DNA of 64,000 nt. Origin: an uncultured Luminiphilus sp. (GTDB taxonomy: Bacteria > Pseudomonadota > Gammaproteobacteria > Pseudomonadales > Halieaceae). Position numbers and translations under genes: made by a program. A model generated the notes under the pieces. The model searched no databases and was not told where the DNA came from. It saw only the letters and a list, made by a program, of their open reading frames with translations. Location of the stretch: assembly GCA_943789425.1 (NCBI GenBank), contig CALSUB010000009.1:62001-126000 (forward strand). Reading direction: 5' to 3'. This document shows positions 48,389 through 59,714 of the stretch, piece after piece (the stretch's first letter is position 1; each line of letters begins with the position of its first letter).

Positions 48389-50113
48389 TCATTGCTGCAG
48401 CAGCTGCTGGATCCGCTCGAGTATGTCAGTTGGCGCGACCATTTCAGTCTCGCCGCTTCGACGATGGGTTAATTCAAGATTGCCTTCGGCTAAAGAGCGC
48501 GCGCCAATCGTGATGCGTATCGGTATGCCCAGCAGTTCCATTTCGGCGAACTTGACGCCGGGACGCTCCTTTCTGTCATCCAAGAACGCCGCGATCCCCG
48601 CCTCGGTGCAGGCGGCGTATAACGTCTCGGTCGCGTCTTGCACTGCCTCAGATTTATCGGCGCCTAACGGGACGAGGGCAATATCGAAGGGCGCCATCGT
48701 CGCGGGCCATATGATGCCTTTGTCATCATGATTTTGTTCAATGGCCGCAGCCACAATGCGAGTGATGCCGATACCGTAGCACCCCATAACCATCGGCTGT
48801 TGACGGCCTTGATCATCAAGAACGGTGGCGCTCATCGCCTCCGAATACTTCGTGCCTAGTTGAAAAATATGCCCTACCTCGATGCCGCGACGAATATCGA
48901 GTGTTCCTTGACCACAAGGGCTGGGATCTCCAGCCACAATCTCTCTGATATCCGCAAACTCGCAGTGGGGGACGTCCCGTTTCCAGGTGGCGCCTCTTAA
49001 GTGGTAGTCGTCCTCGTTCGCGCCGCAAACAAAGCTGCTCATCATCGCGGCCGTATGATCGACGATGATCCGCACTGGGAGCTCAACCGGCCCCAGTGAA
49101 CCGAAGCCCGCTCCGAGAATCGCTTTGACCTCGGCTGCTTCTGCAAGCACTAGGGGCGATAGCATGCCCGGTAGTTTCGATGCCTTGATTGCGTTCAGCC
49201 GATGATCCCCGCGGACAACTAAGGCCACCAGACCGCCTTGATCATCTTTTGCTAGCAGCGTTTTAATCGATTGATCTGCTGCGATGTCCAGTTGTTCTGC
49301 TAAGTCATCAATCGTTTTAATGCCCGGTGTGGCGAATCGCTCAAGAGTGGGCGCCGTTTGAGCTGACTCGTCGGGCTTGCCGGCTAGTGCCGGCGCGAGC
49401 TCAACGTTCGCCGCGTAATCGCTCTCACTTGAAAAGGCGATCGCATCTTCTCCCGATGCCGCCAATACATGAAATTCGTGAGAGAGACTGCCCCCGATCG
49501 CACCCGAGTCAGCTTCCACCGCTCTAAAATCTAAGCCCAAGCGTGTGAAGACACTGGTGTAGGCCTGATGCATGCGCCAATACGTGTTTTCCTGGGAGGT
49601 TTGATCGATGTGAAAGGAATAGCCATCCTTCATCACAAATTCTCGAGAGCGCATGACACCGAATCGAGGTCGGATTTCGTCGCGAAACTTGGTTTGTATT
49701 TGAAAAAGGTTCACCGGCAGTTGTTTGTAGCTTTTGATTTCGCTTCGGGCGATTTGTGTGATCACCTCTTCATGCGTCGGTCCGAGGCAAAACGGCCGTT
49801 GGTGACGGTCCTCAAGGCGACAGAGTTCCGGGCCATAAAGCTCCCATCGACCTGACTCCTCCCAGAGCTCAGCTGGCTGTACAACAGGCATGGATAACTC
49901 CAGAGCACCTGCACGTTCCATCTCTTCGCGCACAATCTGTTCCACCTTTCGCAGTACACGCAATCCCAGCGGCATCCAGTTGTAGATACCCGCGGCGACT
50001 CTCCGGATGAGTCCCGCCCGGAGCATGAGCTGATGGCTGACGACTTCCGCATCAGATGGGGTCTCTTTCAGAGTAGAGAGAAGGAATTCACTGGCACGCA
50101 TAAGGGGCTCCAC
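48389..50113 (-). CDS. proS: prolyl-tRNA synthetase
   Basis: [73 protein letters not shown]. Confidence 0.97.
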   Translation of the reverse strand: MEPLMRASEFLLSTLKETPSDAEVVSHQLMLRAGLIRRVAAGIYNWMPLGLRVLRKVEQIVREEMERAGALELSMPVVQPAELWEESGRWELYGPELCRLEDRHQRPFCLGPTHEEVITQIARSEIKSYKQLPVNLFQIQTKFRDEIRPRFGVMRSREFVMKDGYSFHIDQTSQENTYWRMHQAYTSVFTRLGLDFRAVEADSGAIGGSLSHEFHVLAASGEDAIAFSSESDYAANVELAPALAGKPDESAQTAPTLERFATPGIKTIDDLAEQLDIAADQSIKTLLAKDDQGGLVALVVRGDHRLNAIKASKLPGMLSPLVLAEAAEVKAILGAGFGSLGPVELPVRIIVDHTAAMMSSFVCGANEDDYHLRGATWKRDVPHCEFADIREIVAGDPSPCGQGTLDIRRGIEVGHIFQLGTKYSEAMSATVLDDQGRQQPMVMGCYGIGITRIVAAAIEQNHDDKGIIWPATMAPFDIALVPLGADKSEAVQDATETLYAACTEAGIAAFLDDRKERPGVKFAEMELLGIPIRITIGARSLAEGNLELTHRRSGETEMVAPTDILERIQQLLQQ

Positions 50114-50308
50114 AGTAGTGACGCTATTCTAATGTTCTGGGTGGTGGTGCGTACAGGCGCATCTCTGGCAGGATTTTATTGACAGAAAAAGCGTAATTGG
50201 GCGTCTAAGGGGTTGTACCTTTTCCGGGTCTGGTGTTGAATCTCGGCGGACTTAGCAACCTAGCGGGTCGGTCCACAATCGTCCACGACACAAAGAGGTA
50301 TTAACTCA

Positions 50309-50662
50309 ATGGCAAAGAAAGCTGCTCCAAAAGCACCGGCAAAAATGAAAGCCGTGAAAGAGAAAATGACCAAGTCGCAAATGATCGCGACCTTGGCTGA
50401 CGACAGTGGTCTGTCAAAAAAGGAAGTGACTTCAGTCATGGGATCCTTAGAGCGGCTGATTGAGGCCAGTATTGGTAAGCGTGCTGCAGGTGAGTTTACG
50501 CTGCCAGGCCTGATGAAAATTACGACAGTGCGAAAGCCGGCGGTGAAAGCACGCAAGGGGATCAATCCTTTTACGGGTGAAGAGACCATGTTTAAAGCCA
50601 AGCCAGCGAGCACTGCTGTCAAAGTTCGTGCGCTGAAGAAAATGAAAGAGTTCGCCAACTAA
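50309..50662 (+). CDS. HU family DNA-binding protein with Lys/Ala-rich N-terminal extension
   Basis: MTKSQMIATLADDSGLSKKEVTSVMGSLERLIEASI...GEFTLPGLMKITTVRKPAVKARKGINPFTGEETMFKAKPAS. Confidence 0.9.
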   Translation: MAKKAAPKAPAKMKAVKEKMTKSQMIATLADDSGLSKKEVTSVMGSLERLIEASIGKRAAGEFTLPGLMKITTVRKPAVKARKGINPFTGEETMFKAKPASTAVKVRALKKMKEFAN

Positions 50663-50678
50663 GCGATCACTTTGCGAG

Positions 50679-50705
50679 GGCTCCCACTTTGGGAGCCTTC
50701 CTTAA
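50679..50705 (+). terminator. intrinsic terminator after HU gene
   Basis: GGCTCCCactttGGGAGCCTTCCTT. Confidence 0.75.
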
Positions 50706-50884
50706 TATCGTCGAATGAGCAGGCACAAAATGTTAGTGCCTACGCGGTTGTGAGCTCAATTCACAGCCCGCCATCTTCCACTACCGTGGTGTTTGCGGTA
50801 CTCTCCGCGCCCTTATTAACCGTTCCTAGCGCCCCTCGGTCGTTGCCTTGATGACCGCGTTTTATTGGGTCGAGGAGGATCAAT

Positions 50885-51217
50885 ATGCCAATTTATGAAT
50901 ATCAGTGTCAGGAATGTGGGCATGAGCTAGAAGCGATACAGCGTCTGGCAGATGATCCGCTCACCGAGTGTCCAGCGTGTGCCAAGCCGGGCCTGAAGAA
51001 ACGGGTGAGTGCGCCTTCTTTTAGGTTGTCTGGTGGCGGTTGGTACGAGACGGACTTCAAAACTGGTGATAAGAAAAATATTGCCGGCGAGCGCGGCGAC
51101 ACTGCGACGAAAGCGGCGGCGAGCACAGATTCTGGGTCGACCTCAGGCGATGCGACGTCCAAGGCAGCAACCAAGCCGGCGGCCCCCAAAAAGAGTGATA
51201 CCCCTTCGGCGAGCTGA
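50885..51217 (+). CDS. FmdB family zinc ribbon protein
   Basis: MPIYEYQCQECGHELEAIQRLADDPLTECPACAK, then Ala/Thr/Ser-rich tail. Confidence 0.93.
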   Translation: MPIYEYQCQECGHELEAIQRLADDPLTECPACAKPGLKKRVSAPSFRLSGGGWYETDFKTGDKKNIAGERGDTATKAAASTDSGSTSGDATSKAATKPAAPKKSDTPSAS

Positions 51218-51233
51218 GGGCGGGAATTGAAAG

Positions 51234-53028
51234 GTGATGGAGATGGGTATGCGAAGCCACTACTGTGGTCTGATTAACGACAGTCTGATTGACCAAACGA
51301 TCACGCTTTGCGGCTGGGTGGATCGACGGCGTGATCATGGTGGCGTGATCTTTCTCGACCTACGAGATCGAGAAGGTGTCGTGCAAGTTGTGTTTGATCC
51401 GGATACCGAAGAGCACTTTCAGCGTGCCGATAGCGTTCGCAGTGAATATGTTCTCTGTATTACCGGCCGGGTGCGCGCGCGCTCAGCGGAAACCGTAAAT
51501 CCTAATATGGCCTCGGGCGGTATCGAGGTTTTGGGTAAAACGTTAGAGGTGCTTAACATCGCGCAAACGCCGCCATTCCCCCTTGACGCACACCATTCTG
51601 TGGGCGAAGACGTGCGTCTCCGTTATCGCTATATGGATCTCCGGCGCCCAGAAATGCAGCAGAACTTGATCGCGCGCGCCAAAATTACTTCCAGTATTCG
51701 TCGTTATCTCGATGATCATGGTTTCTTGGATATCGAAACGCCGATCCTGACTCGGGCAACGCCTGAAGGCGCTCGCGATTACTTGGTCCCCAGCCGCACC
51801 CAGCCGGGCGCTTTTTTTGCGCTCCCCCAGTCGCCTCAGTTGTTTAAGCAACTGCTCATGGTGTCAGGATTTGACCGCTATTATCAGATCGCACGGTGTT
51901 TTCGTGACGAAGATCTCAGAGCGGACCGGCAACCTGAGTTTACCCAGATCGATATTGAAACCTCCTTTCTTGGCGCAGAAGAGGTCATGTCTTTGACCGA
52001 AGGAATGGTGCAGAGGCCTGTTTGCTGAGCAGCTCAATGTGACGCTCGGGGAGTTTCCCCGCATGAGCTGGGCTGATGCAATGGAGCGGTATGGTTCTGA
52101 TAAGCCTGACCTGCGGATCTCTTGGGAGCTGGTGTCGATTGATGATCTGATGGCGGGCGTCGACTTCAAGGTCTTCAGTGGCCCCGCAAAGGACCCTGAA
52201 GGTCGTGTGGCCGCCCTCAAGGTGCCGGGTGGCGCGGGCCTGTCGAGGAAGGAGATCGATGACTATACCCAGTACGTTGGGATTTACGGCGCCAAGGGCT
52301 TGGCTTGGATTAAAGTCAATGATCGAACAGCCGGGATCAGTGGGCTGCAGTCGCCTATTCTCAAATTTATGCCCGAGGATGTCGTGGCTGCCATGATGGA
52401 TCGCCTCGAAGCAGCAGACGGCGATATCCTATTCTTCGGTGCTGATAACCGCTCAGTGGTCAATGAATCCTTGGGTGCGCTGCGACTGAAGGTGGCGACT
52501 GACCTCGAGCAGGTTCAACCGGGCTGGGCCCCCCTCTGGGTGGTGGACTTCCCCATGTTTGAGTCTGACGAGCGAGGCCGAATGTCGGCCCTGCATCACC
52601 CCTTTACCGCGCCTTCGTGTTCCGCTGAGGCGCTGCTGGCTGAGCCTGCAAAAGCGCTCTCTCAGGCTTATGACATGGTGCTGAACGGTAGCGAGATTGG
52701 TGGTGGGTCAGTGCGGATTCATGACCAGGCGATGCAGAAAGTGGTATTCGATTTGTTAGGCATTGATGAGACTGAAGCAGAGTCTAAATTCGGCTTTCTG
52801 TTGAGTGGGTTGCGCCACGGCGCCCCTCCCCATGCAGGCTTGGCCTTTGGGTTGGATCGGCTGGTCATGCTGATGGTAGGTGGTCAGTCTATCCGTGATG
52901 TGATCGCTTTCCCGAAAACGCAGAGCGCGCAGTGCGTGATGACCGAAGCCCCTGGAGTGGTCTCAGAGCAGCAACTGCAAGAGCTTTCGCTGCGGTCCCG
53001 CCGGGTCGAACCCGCAACCAGCGAGTAA
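51234..53028 (+). CDS. aspS: aspartyl-tRNA synthetase (one frameshift near 52013-52020)
   Basis: ORF 51234-52028 ([31 protein letters not shown]...) continues in ORF 52039-53028 (...[30 protein letters not shown]). Confidence 0.95.
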
Positions 53029-53037
53029 GAACAGAGC

Positions 53038-53781
53038 ATGGCCGGCCATAGCAAATGGGCGAATATCAAGCACCGCAAGGCGGCTCAGGATGCCAAGCGC
53101 GGTAAATTATTCACCAAGCTGATTCGTGAACTGGTGGTCGCTGCCCGCGCTGGCGGACCCATCGCAGAGGATAATCCGCGACTGCGCGCTGCAGTAGACA
53201 AGGCGTTGGGCGCGAACATGAAGCGCGACACCATCGACAGCGCCATTGCCCGAGGTGCCGGCACTAACGACGCCGATAACATGGAAGAGCTCACCTACGA
53301 GGGTTATGCCCCCGGCGGCGTTGCGATTTTGGTTGAGGTCATGACGGATAATCGTAATCGGACCGTGGGTGACGTGAGACACGCGTTTACGAAACGAGGG
53401 GGTAACTTAGGTACGGATGGTTCCGTCGCTTATCTCTTCAGTCGGTCCGGGCTGATCACCTTTGCCCCAGGCGTTGACGAGGATGTGCTCCTTGAAGTGG
53501 GGCTGGAGTCTGGGGCCGATGACGTCATCGTCGCAGAGGATGGCAGCGTCGACGTGTTGACCCCTTGGGAGAGTCTGACCGAGGTAAAAGATGCCTTGCT
53601 TGCCGCAGGGCTCGAGCCGTTAGATGCAGAGGTGACCATGTTGCCTAGCACCGAAGTCGAACTGGATATTGATGCCGCCACAAGTGTGATGGGTCTGATC
53701 GATATGTTGGAAGATCTTGATGACGTGCAAAATGTCTATTCGAACGCCAACATATCTGAAACGGTGCTCTCCGCTTTGTAA
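53038..53781 (+). CDS. yebC: YebC/PmpR family DNA-binding regulator
   Basis: [32 protein letters not shown]. Confidence 0.97.
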   Translation: MAGHSKWANIKHRKAAQDAKRGKLFTKLIRELVVAARAGGPIAEDNPRLRAAVDKALGANMKRDTIDSAIARGAGTNDADNMEELTYEGYAPGGVAILVEVMTDNRNRTVGDVRHAFTKRGGNLGTDGSVAYLFSRSGLITFAPGVDEDVLLEVGLESGADDVIVAEDGSVDVLTPWESLTEVKDALLAAGLEPLDAEVTMLPSTEVELDIDAATSVMGLIDMLEDLDDVQNVYSNANISETVLSAL

Positions 53782-53843
53782 ATGACCTTTGGTCGACAAT
53801 CGGTCACACTACGCTCTGCCTCTGTTCACGGCGGATTGCCACC

Positions 53844-54362
53844 ATGACAGTCATTCTAGGTATCGACCCTGGATCGCGGAAAACCGGTTTCGGTCTCATC
53901 AGCGTTGATCGGAATAAACCCCACTATGTGTCGAGTGGCACGATTCACTTGCCCAGCAAGGAACCGCTGAGTGTGCGATTGAAAGTGCTATTTGAATCGT
54001 TAACTGAGGTGATCGATACCTACCAACCTCAGGTGGCGGCGATCGAGCGTGTTTTCGTTGCAAAGAGTGCCGATTCAGCGCTGAAGCTAGGCCAGGCTAG
54101 AGGCGCTGCGATGGTGGCTTGTGTGATGAAGGATCTCGTCGTTTATGAATACGCGGCCCGGCAAATCAAGCAGTCGGTAGTCGGTACTGGCGCGGCCAGC
54201 AAGCAACAGGTGCAACATATGGTGACCGCTTTACTGGCCTTATCGGCTGAGCCCAAAGAGGATGCGGCTGATGGGTTAGCAGCGGCATTGTGCCATTGTC
54301 ACGTAGATGGACTGGCCAGCACGCTAGCATCGAGTGGCTTCAGAGCGGGTCGTTTGAGGTAA
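53844..54362 (+). CDS. ruvC: Holliday junction resolvase RuvC
   Basis: ILGIDPGSRKTGFGLI, AIERVFVAKSADSALKLGQARGA, DAADGLAAALCH. Confidence 0.96.
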   Translation: MTVILGIDPGSRKTGFGLISVDRNKPHYVSSGTIHLPSKEPLSVRLKVLFESLTEVIDTYQPQVAAIERVFVAKSADSALKLGQARGAAMVACVMKDLVVYEYAARQIKQSVVGTGAASKQQVQHMVTALLALSAEPKEDAADGLAAALCHCHVDGLASTLASSGFRAGRLR

Positions 54363-54371
54363 AGTATTGTC

Positions 54372-54989
54372 ATGATTGGTCAGATACGCGGCAAGTTGAT
54401 TGGGCGACAGGCCCCAGAGATTCTGGTGGAGGTGGGCGGCGTTGGTTACGAGATACAGGTCCCGATGACAACGCTATACCAGTTGCCTGAAATGGGCCAA
54501 GAGGTCACGTTACTGACTCATTTTGTGGTGCGCGAGGATGCGCAGCAACTTTTTGGTTTTATCGGTGCAGCTGACCGGCGCTTATTCAGAGCGCTGATTA
54601 AAGTCAGTGGCGTTGGCCCGCGCCTCGCTTTGACCCTGTTGTCAGGGATGGATGCGTCAGAGTTTGCGCGGTGTATGCAGCGCGATGATGTGACGGCACT
54701 CGTCGCCTTACCCGGTGTTGGGCGAAAAACCGCCGAGCGTTTACTGGTCGAGATGAAGGACAAAGCGGGCGATTGGCTTGACGAATTATCCCCTGAGGCC
54801 GTATCCGATAGCGATCCGGGTCGTACTCCGGCAACCGATCAGCGAGCCGAAGCAGAGCAGGCGCTCGTCGCGTTGGGGTACAAGTTGCCAGAGGCGGCAA
54901 AGCTCGTTGCGAGCATTGATGTCTCCGATGACATGACCAGTGAGCAATTGATCCGACTCGCACTGCGCTATGCGGGCGGTGGGAAGTGA
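54372..54989 (+). CDS. ruvA: Holliday junction branch migration protein RuvA
   Basis: MIGQIRGKLIGRQAPEILVEVGGVGYEIQVP, KVSGVGPRLALTLLSGM. Confidence 0.96.
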   Translation: MIGQIRGKLIGRQAPEILVEVGGVGYEIQVPMTTLYQLPEMGQEVTLLTHFVVREDAQQLFGFIGAADRRLFRALIKVSGVGPRLALTLLSGMDASEFARCMQRDDVTALVALPGVGRKTAERLLVEMKDKAGDWLDELSPEAVSDSDPGRTPATDQRAEAEQALVALGYKLPEAAKLVASIDVSDDMTSEQLIRLALRYAGGGK

Positions 54990-55017
54990 CGGCGTGCTGG
55001 CCCGGTGAGGTGCAGAG

Positions 55018-56067
55018 ATGATTGAAACAGATCGCTTGGTGGCAGCTGACCCCTCAGATGGCCGCGAGGAAGCAGTTGATCGTGCGATTAGGCCACGCCG
55101 TCTCGATGACTATATTGGCCAAACAGCGGTCCGTGAGCAGATGGAGATTTTTCTTTCTGCCGCGCGGGGCCGCGGAGAGCCGCTGGACCATACGCTGATT
55201 TTCGGACCACCCGGGTTAGGTAAGACGACTTTGGCCAGCATCATTGCCGAGGAGATGGGCGTTCAGTTGAAAACGACGAGCGGGCCTATTTTAGAAAAGG
55301 CAGGCGATATTGCGGCGCTGATGACCAACTTAGAGCCGGGCGACGTGCTGTTTATCGACGAAATCCATCGTTTAAGTCCCCATGTCGAGGAGATATTGTA
55401 TCCGGCCATGGAAGATTACCAGCTCGACATTATGATCGGCGAGGGTCCTGCGGCGCGCTCGATCAAGCTCGATTTGCCGCCGTTTACTCTTGTTGGGGCG
55501 ACCACTCGAGCCGGACTCCTCACGTCACCCCTGAGGGACCGGTTCGGTATTGTCCAACGCCTGGAGTTCTATGATGCCGTTGAGTTGACCGAAATCGTCA
55601 GCCGCTCGGCAGGTATTTTAGAGATTCCCACCGACAGCCCCGGTGCCGCAGCCATTGCAAGACGCTCACGCGGCACGCCACGAATCGCTAATCGGCTCCT
55701 GCGCCGGGTGCGAGATTTTGCAGAGGTCAAAGGCGATGGGACCGTGAGCGGTGACACTGCCGAGGCGGCTTTAGACTTATTGAATGTCGATGCCGAGGGT
55801 TTTGACCATTTAGATCGTCGTTTATTGCTGACGTTAATTGAAAAATTTGATGGTGGCCCAGTGGGCGTGGATAGTTTGGCGGCGGCGCTCTCAGAGGAGC
55901 GAGGTACGATTGAGGATGTGCTCGAACCGTTCCTAATACAGCAAGGTTTTATTCTCCGAACCCCCAGAGGCCGCATTGCGACCAGGCATGCGTATGCGCA
56001 CTTCGGATTGCCGTTTCAAGGCTCGGCGGCAGAGCATGTGGGGCTGGATTTGGATCCGTTACGGTAA
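55018..56067 (+). CDS. ruvB: Holliday junction branch migration helicase RuvB
   Basis: [68 protein letters not shown]. Confidence 0.97.
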   Translation: MIETDRLVAADPSDGREEAVDRAIRPRRLDDYIGQTAVREQMEIFLSAARGRGEPLDHTLIFGPPGLGKTTLASIIAEEMGVQLKTTSGPILEKAGDIAALMTNLEPGDVLFIDEIHRLSPHVEEILYPAMEDYQLDIMIGEGPAARSIKLDLPPFTLVGATTRAGLLTSPLRDRFGIVQRLEFYDAVELTEIVSRSAGILEIPTDSPGAAAIARRSRGTPRIANRLLRRVRDFAEVKGDGTVSGDTAEAALDLLNVDAEGFDHLDRRLLLTLIEKFDGGPVGVDSLAAALSEERGTIEDVLEPFLIQQGFILRTPRGRIATRHAYAHFGLPFQGSAAEHVGLDLDPLR

Positions 56068-56489
56068 TGTCGGAATTTTCTCTGCCGATTAGAGTCTATA
56101 TTGAGGATACGGATGCAGGAGGGATCGTCTACTACGTGAACTACCTCAAGTATTTTGAGCGGGCAAGAACCGAGTTCATGCGAGCGCTAGGGGTGGATCG
56201 TGCGGCCATTTCAGATAATGGATGGATGTTTGTCGTGTCTAAGATGTCTCTCGATTATCGCCAGCCCGCCCGGCTCGATGATGCGCTCTCGGTGACGTTG
56301 GTTGCTCAGCATGTCGGTGCAGCGACGATTGATTTTGATCAGACGGTCCGCCGAGATCAGACTCTGTTAGTAGAAGGCAGTGTTCAAATTGCCTGTGTCG
56401 ACCGAGATACCGGCCGACCGAAAAGATTGGATGGTGGTTTGCGGGCGCAACTCATTCAGGCAACTCAGCAAAATAAGGTGACAGGATGA
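56067..56489 (+). CDS. ybgC: tol-pal system acyl-CoA thioesterase YbgC
   Basis: VYIEDTDAGGIVYYVNYLKYFERARTEFMR. Confidence 0.95.
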   Translation: MSEFSLPIRVYIEDTDAGGIVYYVNYLKYFERARTEFMRALGVDRAAISDNGWMFVVSKMSLDYRQPARLDDALSVTLVAQHVGAATIDFDQTVRRDQTLLVEGSVQIACVDRDTGRPKRLDGGLRAQLIQATQQNKVTG

Positions 56490-57196
56490 CACAAGAACTT
56501 AGCTTAATAGAGCTCATCCTTGATGCCAGCATCCTCGTGCAGATCGTGATGCTGATTTTGGTGCTGGCGTCCGTCACTTCATGGTTTTTAATTATTCAAC
56601 GCGTCATGTTGATGCGCCGAACCGACGATGAACTGTTCTTATTTGAGGAGCAATTTTGGTCGGGCATTGATCTTGCCCAGCTCTACCGAGAGGGCAATCA
56701 AGCGGTCGCTGATGGGCAATTGCCGACCGGTGTGGAGAGTCTTTTCAGGGCTGGTTTTAAAGAGTTTTCGCGCTTATCCCAGCAGGAACATATGGATGCT
56801 GACGCGATACTAGAGGGTTCGCGTCGCGCCATGCGTGTTGCCTTGATGCGAGAGACTGACCGCATTGAGCAGCATCTGCCGTTTTTAGCCTCGGTGGGAT
56901 CCACCAGCCCCTATATTGGTTTACTCGGCACAGTATGGGGGATCATGAATTCATTTCGTGGATTAGCGAACGCGACTCAAGCAACGTTGGCCACGGTCGC
57001 GCCGGGGATTTCAGAGGCGTTAATTGCGACGGCGATGGGGCTTTTTGCTGCGATACCCGCGGTGCTTGCCTATAACCGGCTGGCAGCCCGCAGCGATGCA
57101 CTACTCAGTCGATACGAGGCATTCGTGGATGAGTTCTCAGGCATTTTACAGCGCCAGACTTACACGGTGAAAGCGCATAAGTCCGAGGGTGGTTAA
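56486..57196 (+). CDS. tolQ: Tol-Pal system protein TolQ
   Basis: FLASVGSTSPYIGLLGTVWGIMNSFRGLA, ISEALIATAMGLFAAIPAVLAYNRL. Confidence 0.96.
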   Translation: MTQELSLIELILDASILVQIVMLILVLASVTSWFLIIQRVMLMRRTDDELFLFEEQFWSGIDLAQLYREGNQAVADGQLPTGVESLFRAGFKEFSRLSQQEHMDADAILEGSRRAMRVALMRETDRIEQHLPFLASVGSTSPYIGLLGTVWGIMNSFRGLANATQATLATVAPGISEALIATAMGLFAAIPAVLAYNRLAARSDALLSRYEAFVDEFSGILQRQTYTVKAHKSEGG

Positions 57197-57614
57197 CGTG
57201 CGAAGGCGGCGCATGCTGGCGGAAATTAATGTCGTGCCTTACATCGACGTGATGCTGGTGTTGCTCGTTATTTTTATGGTGACCGCGCCCATGCTGATGC
57301 AAGGGGTTGAGGTGGATCTTCCCGATGCGGCAGCTGCCCCGGTCGATAATCAGGATGCCGAGCCGTTGATTGTGTCGATTAATGACCGGGGGCAATTATT
57401 TTTAAACCTCGGCGTCGACGAAAAAAAGTCCCTGGCGCTGGCGACCATTCAACAGCGAGTCGGGGCAGTATTGAGACGAACCCCCGAAAAACCCGTGTTG
57501 ATTTGGGGTGACAAGACGGTGCCCTATGGGCAAGTGGTCGTGGTGATGACGGCACTGCAAGCGGCCGGTGCACCGTCGGTTGGTTTGGTCACTGAGAACC
57601 CAGCAGTCGACTGA
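57189..57614 (+). CDS. tolR: Tol-Pal system protein TolR
   Basis: MLAEINVVPYIDVMLVLLVIFMVTAPML. Confidence 0.96.
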   Translation: MVNVRRRRMLAEINVVPYIDVMLVLLVIFMVTAPMLMQGVEVDLPDAAAAPVDNQDAEPLIVSINDRGQLFLNLGVDEKKSLALATIQQRVGAVLRRTPEKPVLIWGDKTVPYGQVVVVMTALQAAGAPSVGLVTENPAVD

Positions 57615-58323
57615 TGATATCGGATCGATGGCTCTTCTCCGGGCTACCCGCTCTCCTGGCCATCGGCATTCATGTGGGCATTGTGTTGGTGCTTGGGTTT
57701 CGCTGGGCTGGACCGACGCAAGTCATAGCCGCCGCGCCAACCGCCCAAGCGGTCCAGGCAGTGTTGGTGAGTGCAGATAGCCTGGCGCCAAAACCTAAGC
57801 CAAAACCTAAGCCAAACCAAGCCAAAAGCCAAAACCAAAACCAAAACCACAGGTAGACCCTACTCCAGCAGCCCCTCGCGAGGCACCGCCGCCTGCAGTG
57901 GTCGAGCCGGTACCTGAGATCAAAGACGCTGCAGCTGAGTCGGACGCGACTCAGCTGGCCGCAATGGCTAGGGAAGAGTTGGCTAACATGGCGACATCCG
58001 ATCTGTCGGGATCAGATTCCATCAGTTTGAAGGATGCCGTTGCGGCGACGATCCAACGTGCCGTGATCAACCGTTGGACTAGGCCGCCCAGTGCGCGCAA
58101 CGGTATGGTGTCAGTGCTCTCGATACAATTGGTGCCAACCGGAGAGGTTGTCGGGGTCAGTGTATTGACAACAAGCGGCGATGCTGCCTTCGATAGAAGC
58201 GCGATCAGCGCGGTCGAGCGAGTAGGCAAATTTCCAGAGATTGCGCAGCTGGATAGCCGGGTATTCGAAACCACGTTTCGGCGTTTTCAACTAATTTTCA
58301 GGCCAGAGGATTTGAGGTACTAA
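57614..58323 (+). CDS. tolA: cell envelope integrity protein TolA (frameshift in Lys-Pro repeat near 57810-57850)
   Basis: N-terminal TM anchor plus KPKPKPKP in ORF 57614-57856; TolA/TonB C-terminal domain in ORF 57898-58323. Confidence 0.88.
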
Positions 58324-58325
58324 CT

Positions 58326-59615
58326 GTGTTGATAAGACGAATGAGCATATTAGCCCTGCTGTTTTTTGCATCGAACCTGCATGCTGAGTTGCAGATTGAA
58401 ATCAATCAGGGCCTCGATAATCCAACTCCTATTGCGGTGGTGCCCTTCGGCTGGCAAGGATTGGGTGCGGCCCCTGAGGACGTCGCGCAAATTATTGATT
58501 CAGATTTAGTGCGAAGCGGTCAATTTGCCCCCGTAAGCCGCCGCGATATGCTCAGTTATCCGACACGAGAGGCGGAAATGTATTTTCGCGATTGGCGTGC
58601 TATCTCTGCGGAGTATGTGCTGATCGGGCAGGTCACGCTGGGGACACAGATACGAATCGATTTTCAACTTTTCGATACGACGCGACAAATGGCGATCGAT
58701 TCAGGCACGGTGACGGGGCCGGTAACAGAACTGCGCATGCTGTCGCATCGCGTCTCTGACGCCGTCTATGAACGGCTTACGGGCATTTCAGGTGCTTTCG
58801 CAACCCGCCTGTTATATGTGTCAGTCATGCGCAACCCAAATGCTAAGGACTTTTATCGTCTGACATTGGCTGACTCTGATGGCCAGCGGCCTATCGTATT
58901 ACTCGAGGGTCGTGACCCGATACTGTCGCCCACTTGGTCGCCTGATGGGCAAGAGGTAGCCTATGTCTCGTTTGAAACGTCACGGCCAGCGATCTATCGT
59001 CAAAATTTGCGCACCGGCGCGCGCGAACAATTGACCAACTTTCAGGGTCTCAATAACTCTCCTGCTTGGTCGCCCGATGGCAATACGATGGCCTTGGTAT
59101 TGTCTAAAGATGGCAACCCCGATATCTATCTTTTAGACCTGACGACTCGCGCGTTAACTCGGTTAACGCGGCATTTTGCGATTGATACCGAACCGACTTG
59201 GATGCCAGACGGGAAGTCATTGTTGTTTACGTCTGATCGGGGTGGGCGCCCACAGATCTATCGCTACGATCTGCGCACGAAGAAAATTCAACGCATTACT
59301 TTCGAAGGGGCTTTCAACGCCCGCGCTCGCGTCGCTCAGGATGGTCGTAATGTGGCGCTCGTGCATCAACGTGATGGCCGATACCATATCGCGGTGCTTG
59401 ATCTAGTGACCGACAGACTGACGGTGCTGACCGAGACCAGCCTCGATGAGAGCCCCAGTATTGCACCTAATGGTTCGGTGGTGCTGTACGCGACCAAACG
59501 CGGCCAGGACAGTATCTTGGCTGCGGTGGCAGTCGATGGCGGAGTGCGGTTCAGCTTGCCCGCTCGCGAGGGCAGTGTTCAAGAGCCGGCTTGGTCTCCT
59601 TACGTGACGCCGTAA
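58326..59615 (+). CDS. tolB: Tol-Pal system beta-propeller protein TolB
   Basis: SPTWSPDGQEVAYVSFE, NSPAWSPDGNTMALVLSKDGNPDIYLLDL repeats. Confidence 0.97.
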   Translation: MLIRRMSILALLFFASNLHAELQIEINQGLDNPTPIAVVPFGWQGLGAAPEDVAQIIDSDLVRSGQFAPVSRRDMLSYPTREAEMYFRDWRAISAEYVLIGQVTLGTQIRIDFQLFDTTRQMAIDSGTVTGPVTELRMLSHRVSDAVYERLTGISGAFATRLLYVSVMRNPNAKDFYRLTLADSDGQRPIVLLEGRDPILSPTWSPDGQEVAYVSFETSRPAIYRQNLRTGAREQLTNFQGLNNSPAWSPDGNTMALVLSKDGNPDIYLLDLTTRALTRLTRHFAIDTEPTWMPDGKSLLFTSDRGGRPQIYRYDLRTKKIQRITFEGAFNARARVAQDGRNVALVHQRDGRYHIAVLDLVTDRLTVLTETSLDESPSIAPNGSVVLYATKRGQDSILAAVAVDGGVRFSLPAREGSVQEPAWSPYVTP

Positions 59616-59632
59616 AAGGCGGCATTTTTTTT
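59607..59632 (+). terminator. possible intrinsic terminator overlapping the tolB stop codon
   Basis: ACGCCGTAAAAGGCGGCATTTTTTTT. Confidence 0.5.
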
Positions 59633-59637
59633 ACGAT

Positions 59638-59663
59638 CATAACGAGAAAATGTTGTCGTTATG
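59638..59663. repeat. 8-bp inverted repeat between tolB and pal
   Basis: CATAACGA-10 nt-TCGTTATG. Confidence 0.6.
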
Positions 59664-59714
59664 CGCTACATTAGCGGCAGTATAATTTTGGGCCATTAGG
59701 GGAGACAGTAAGCC

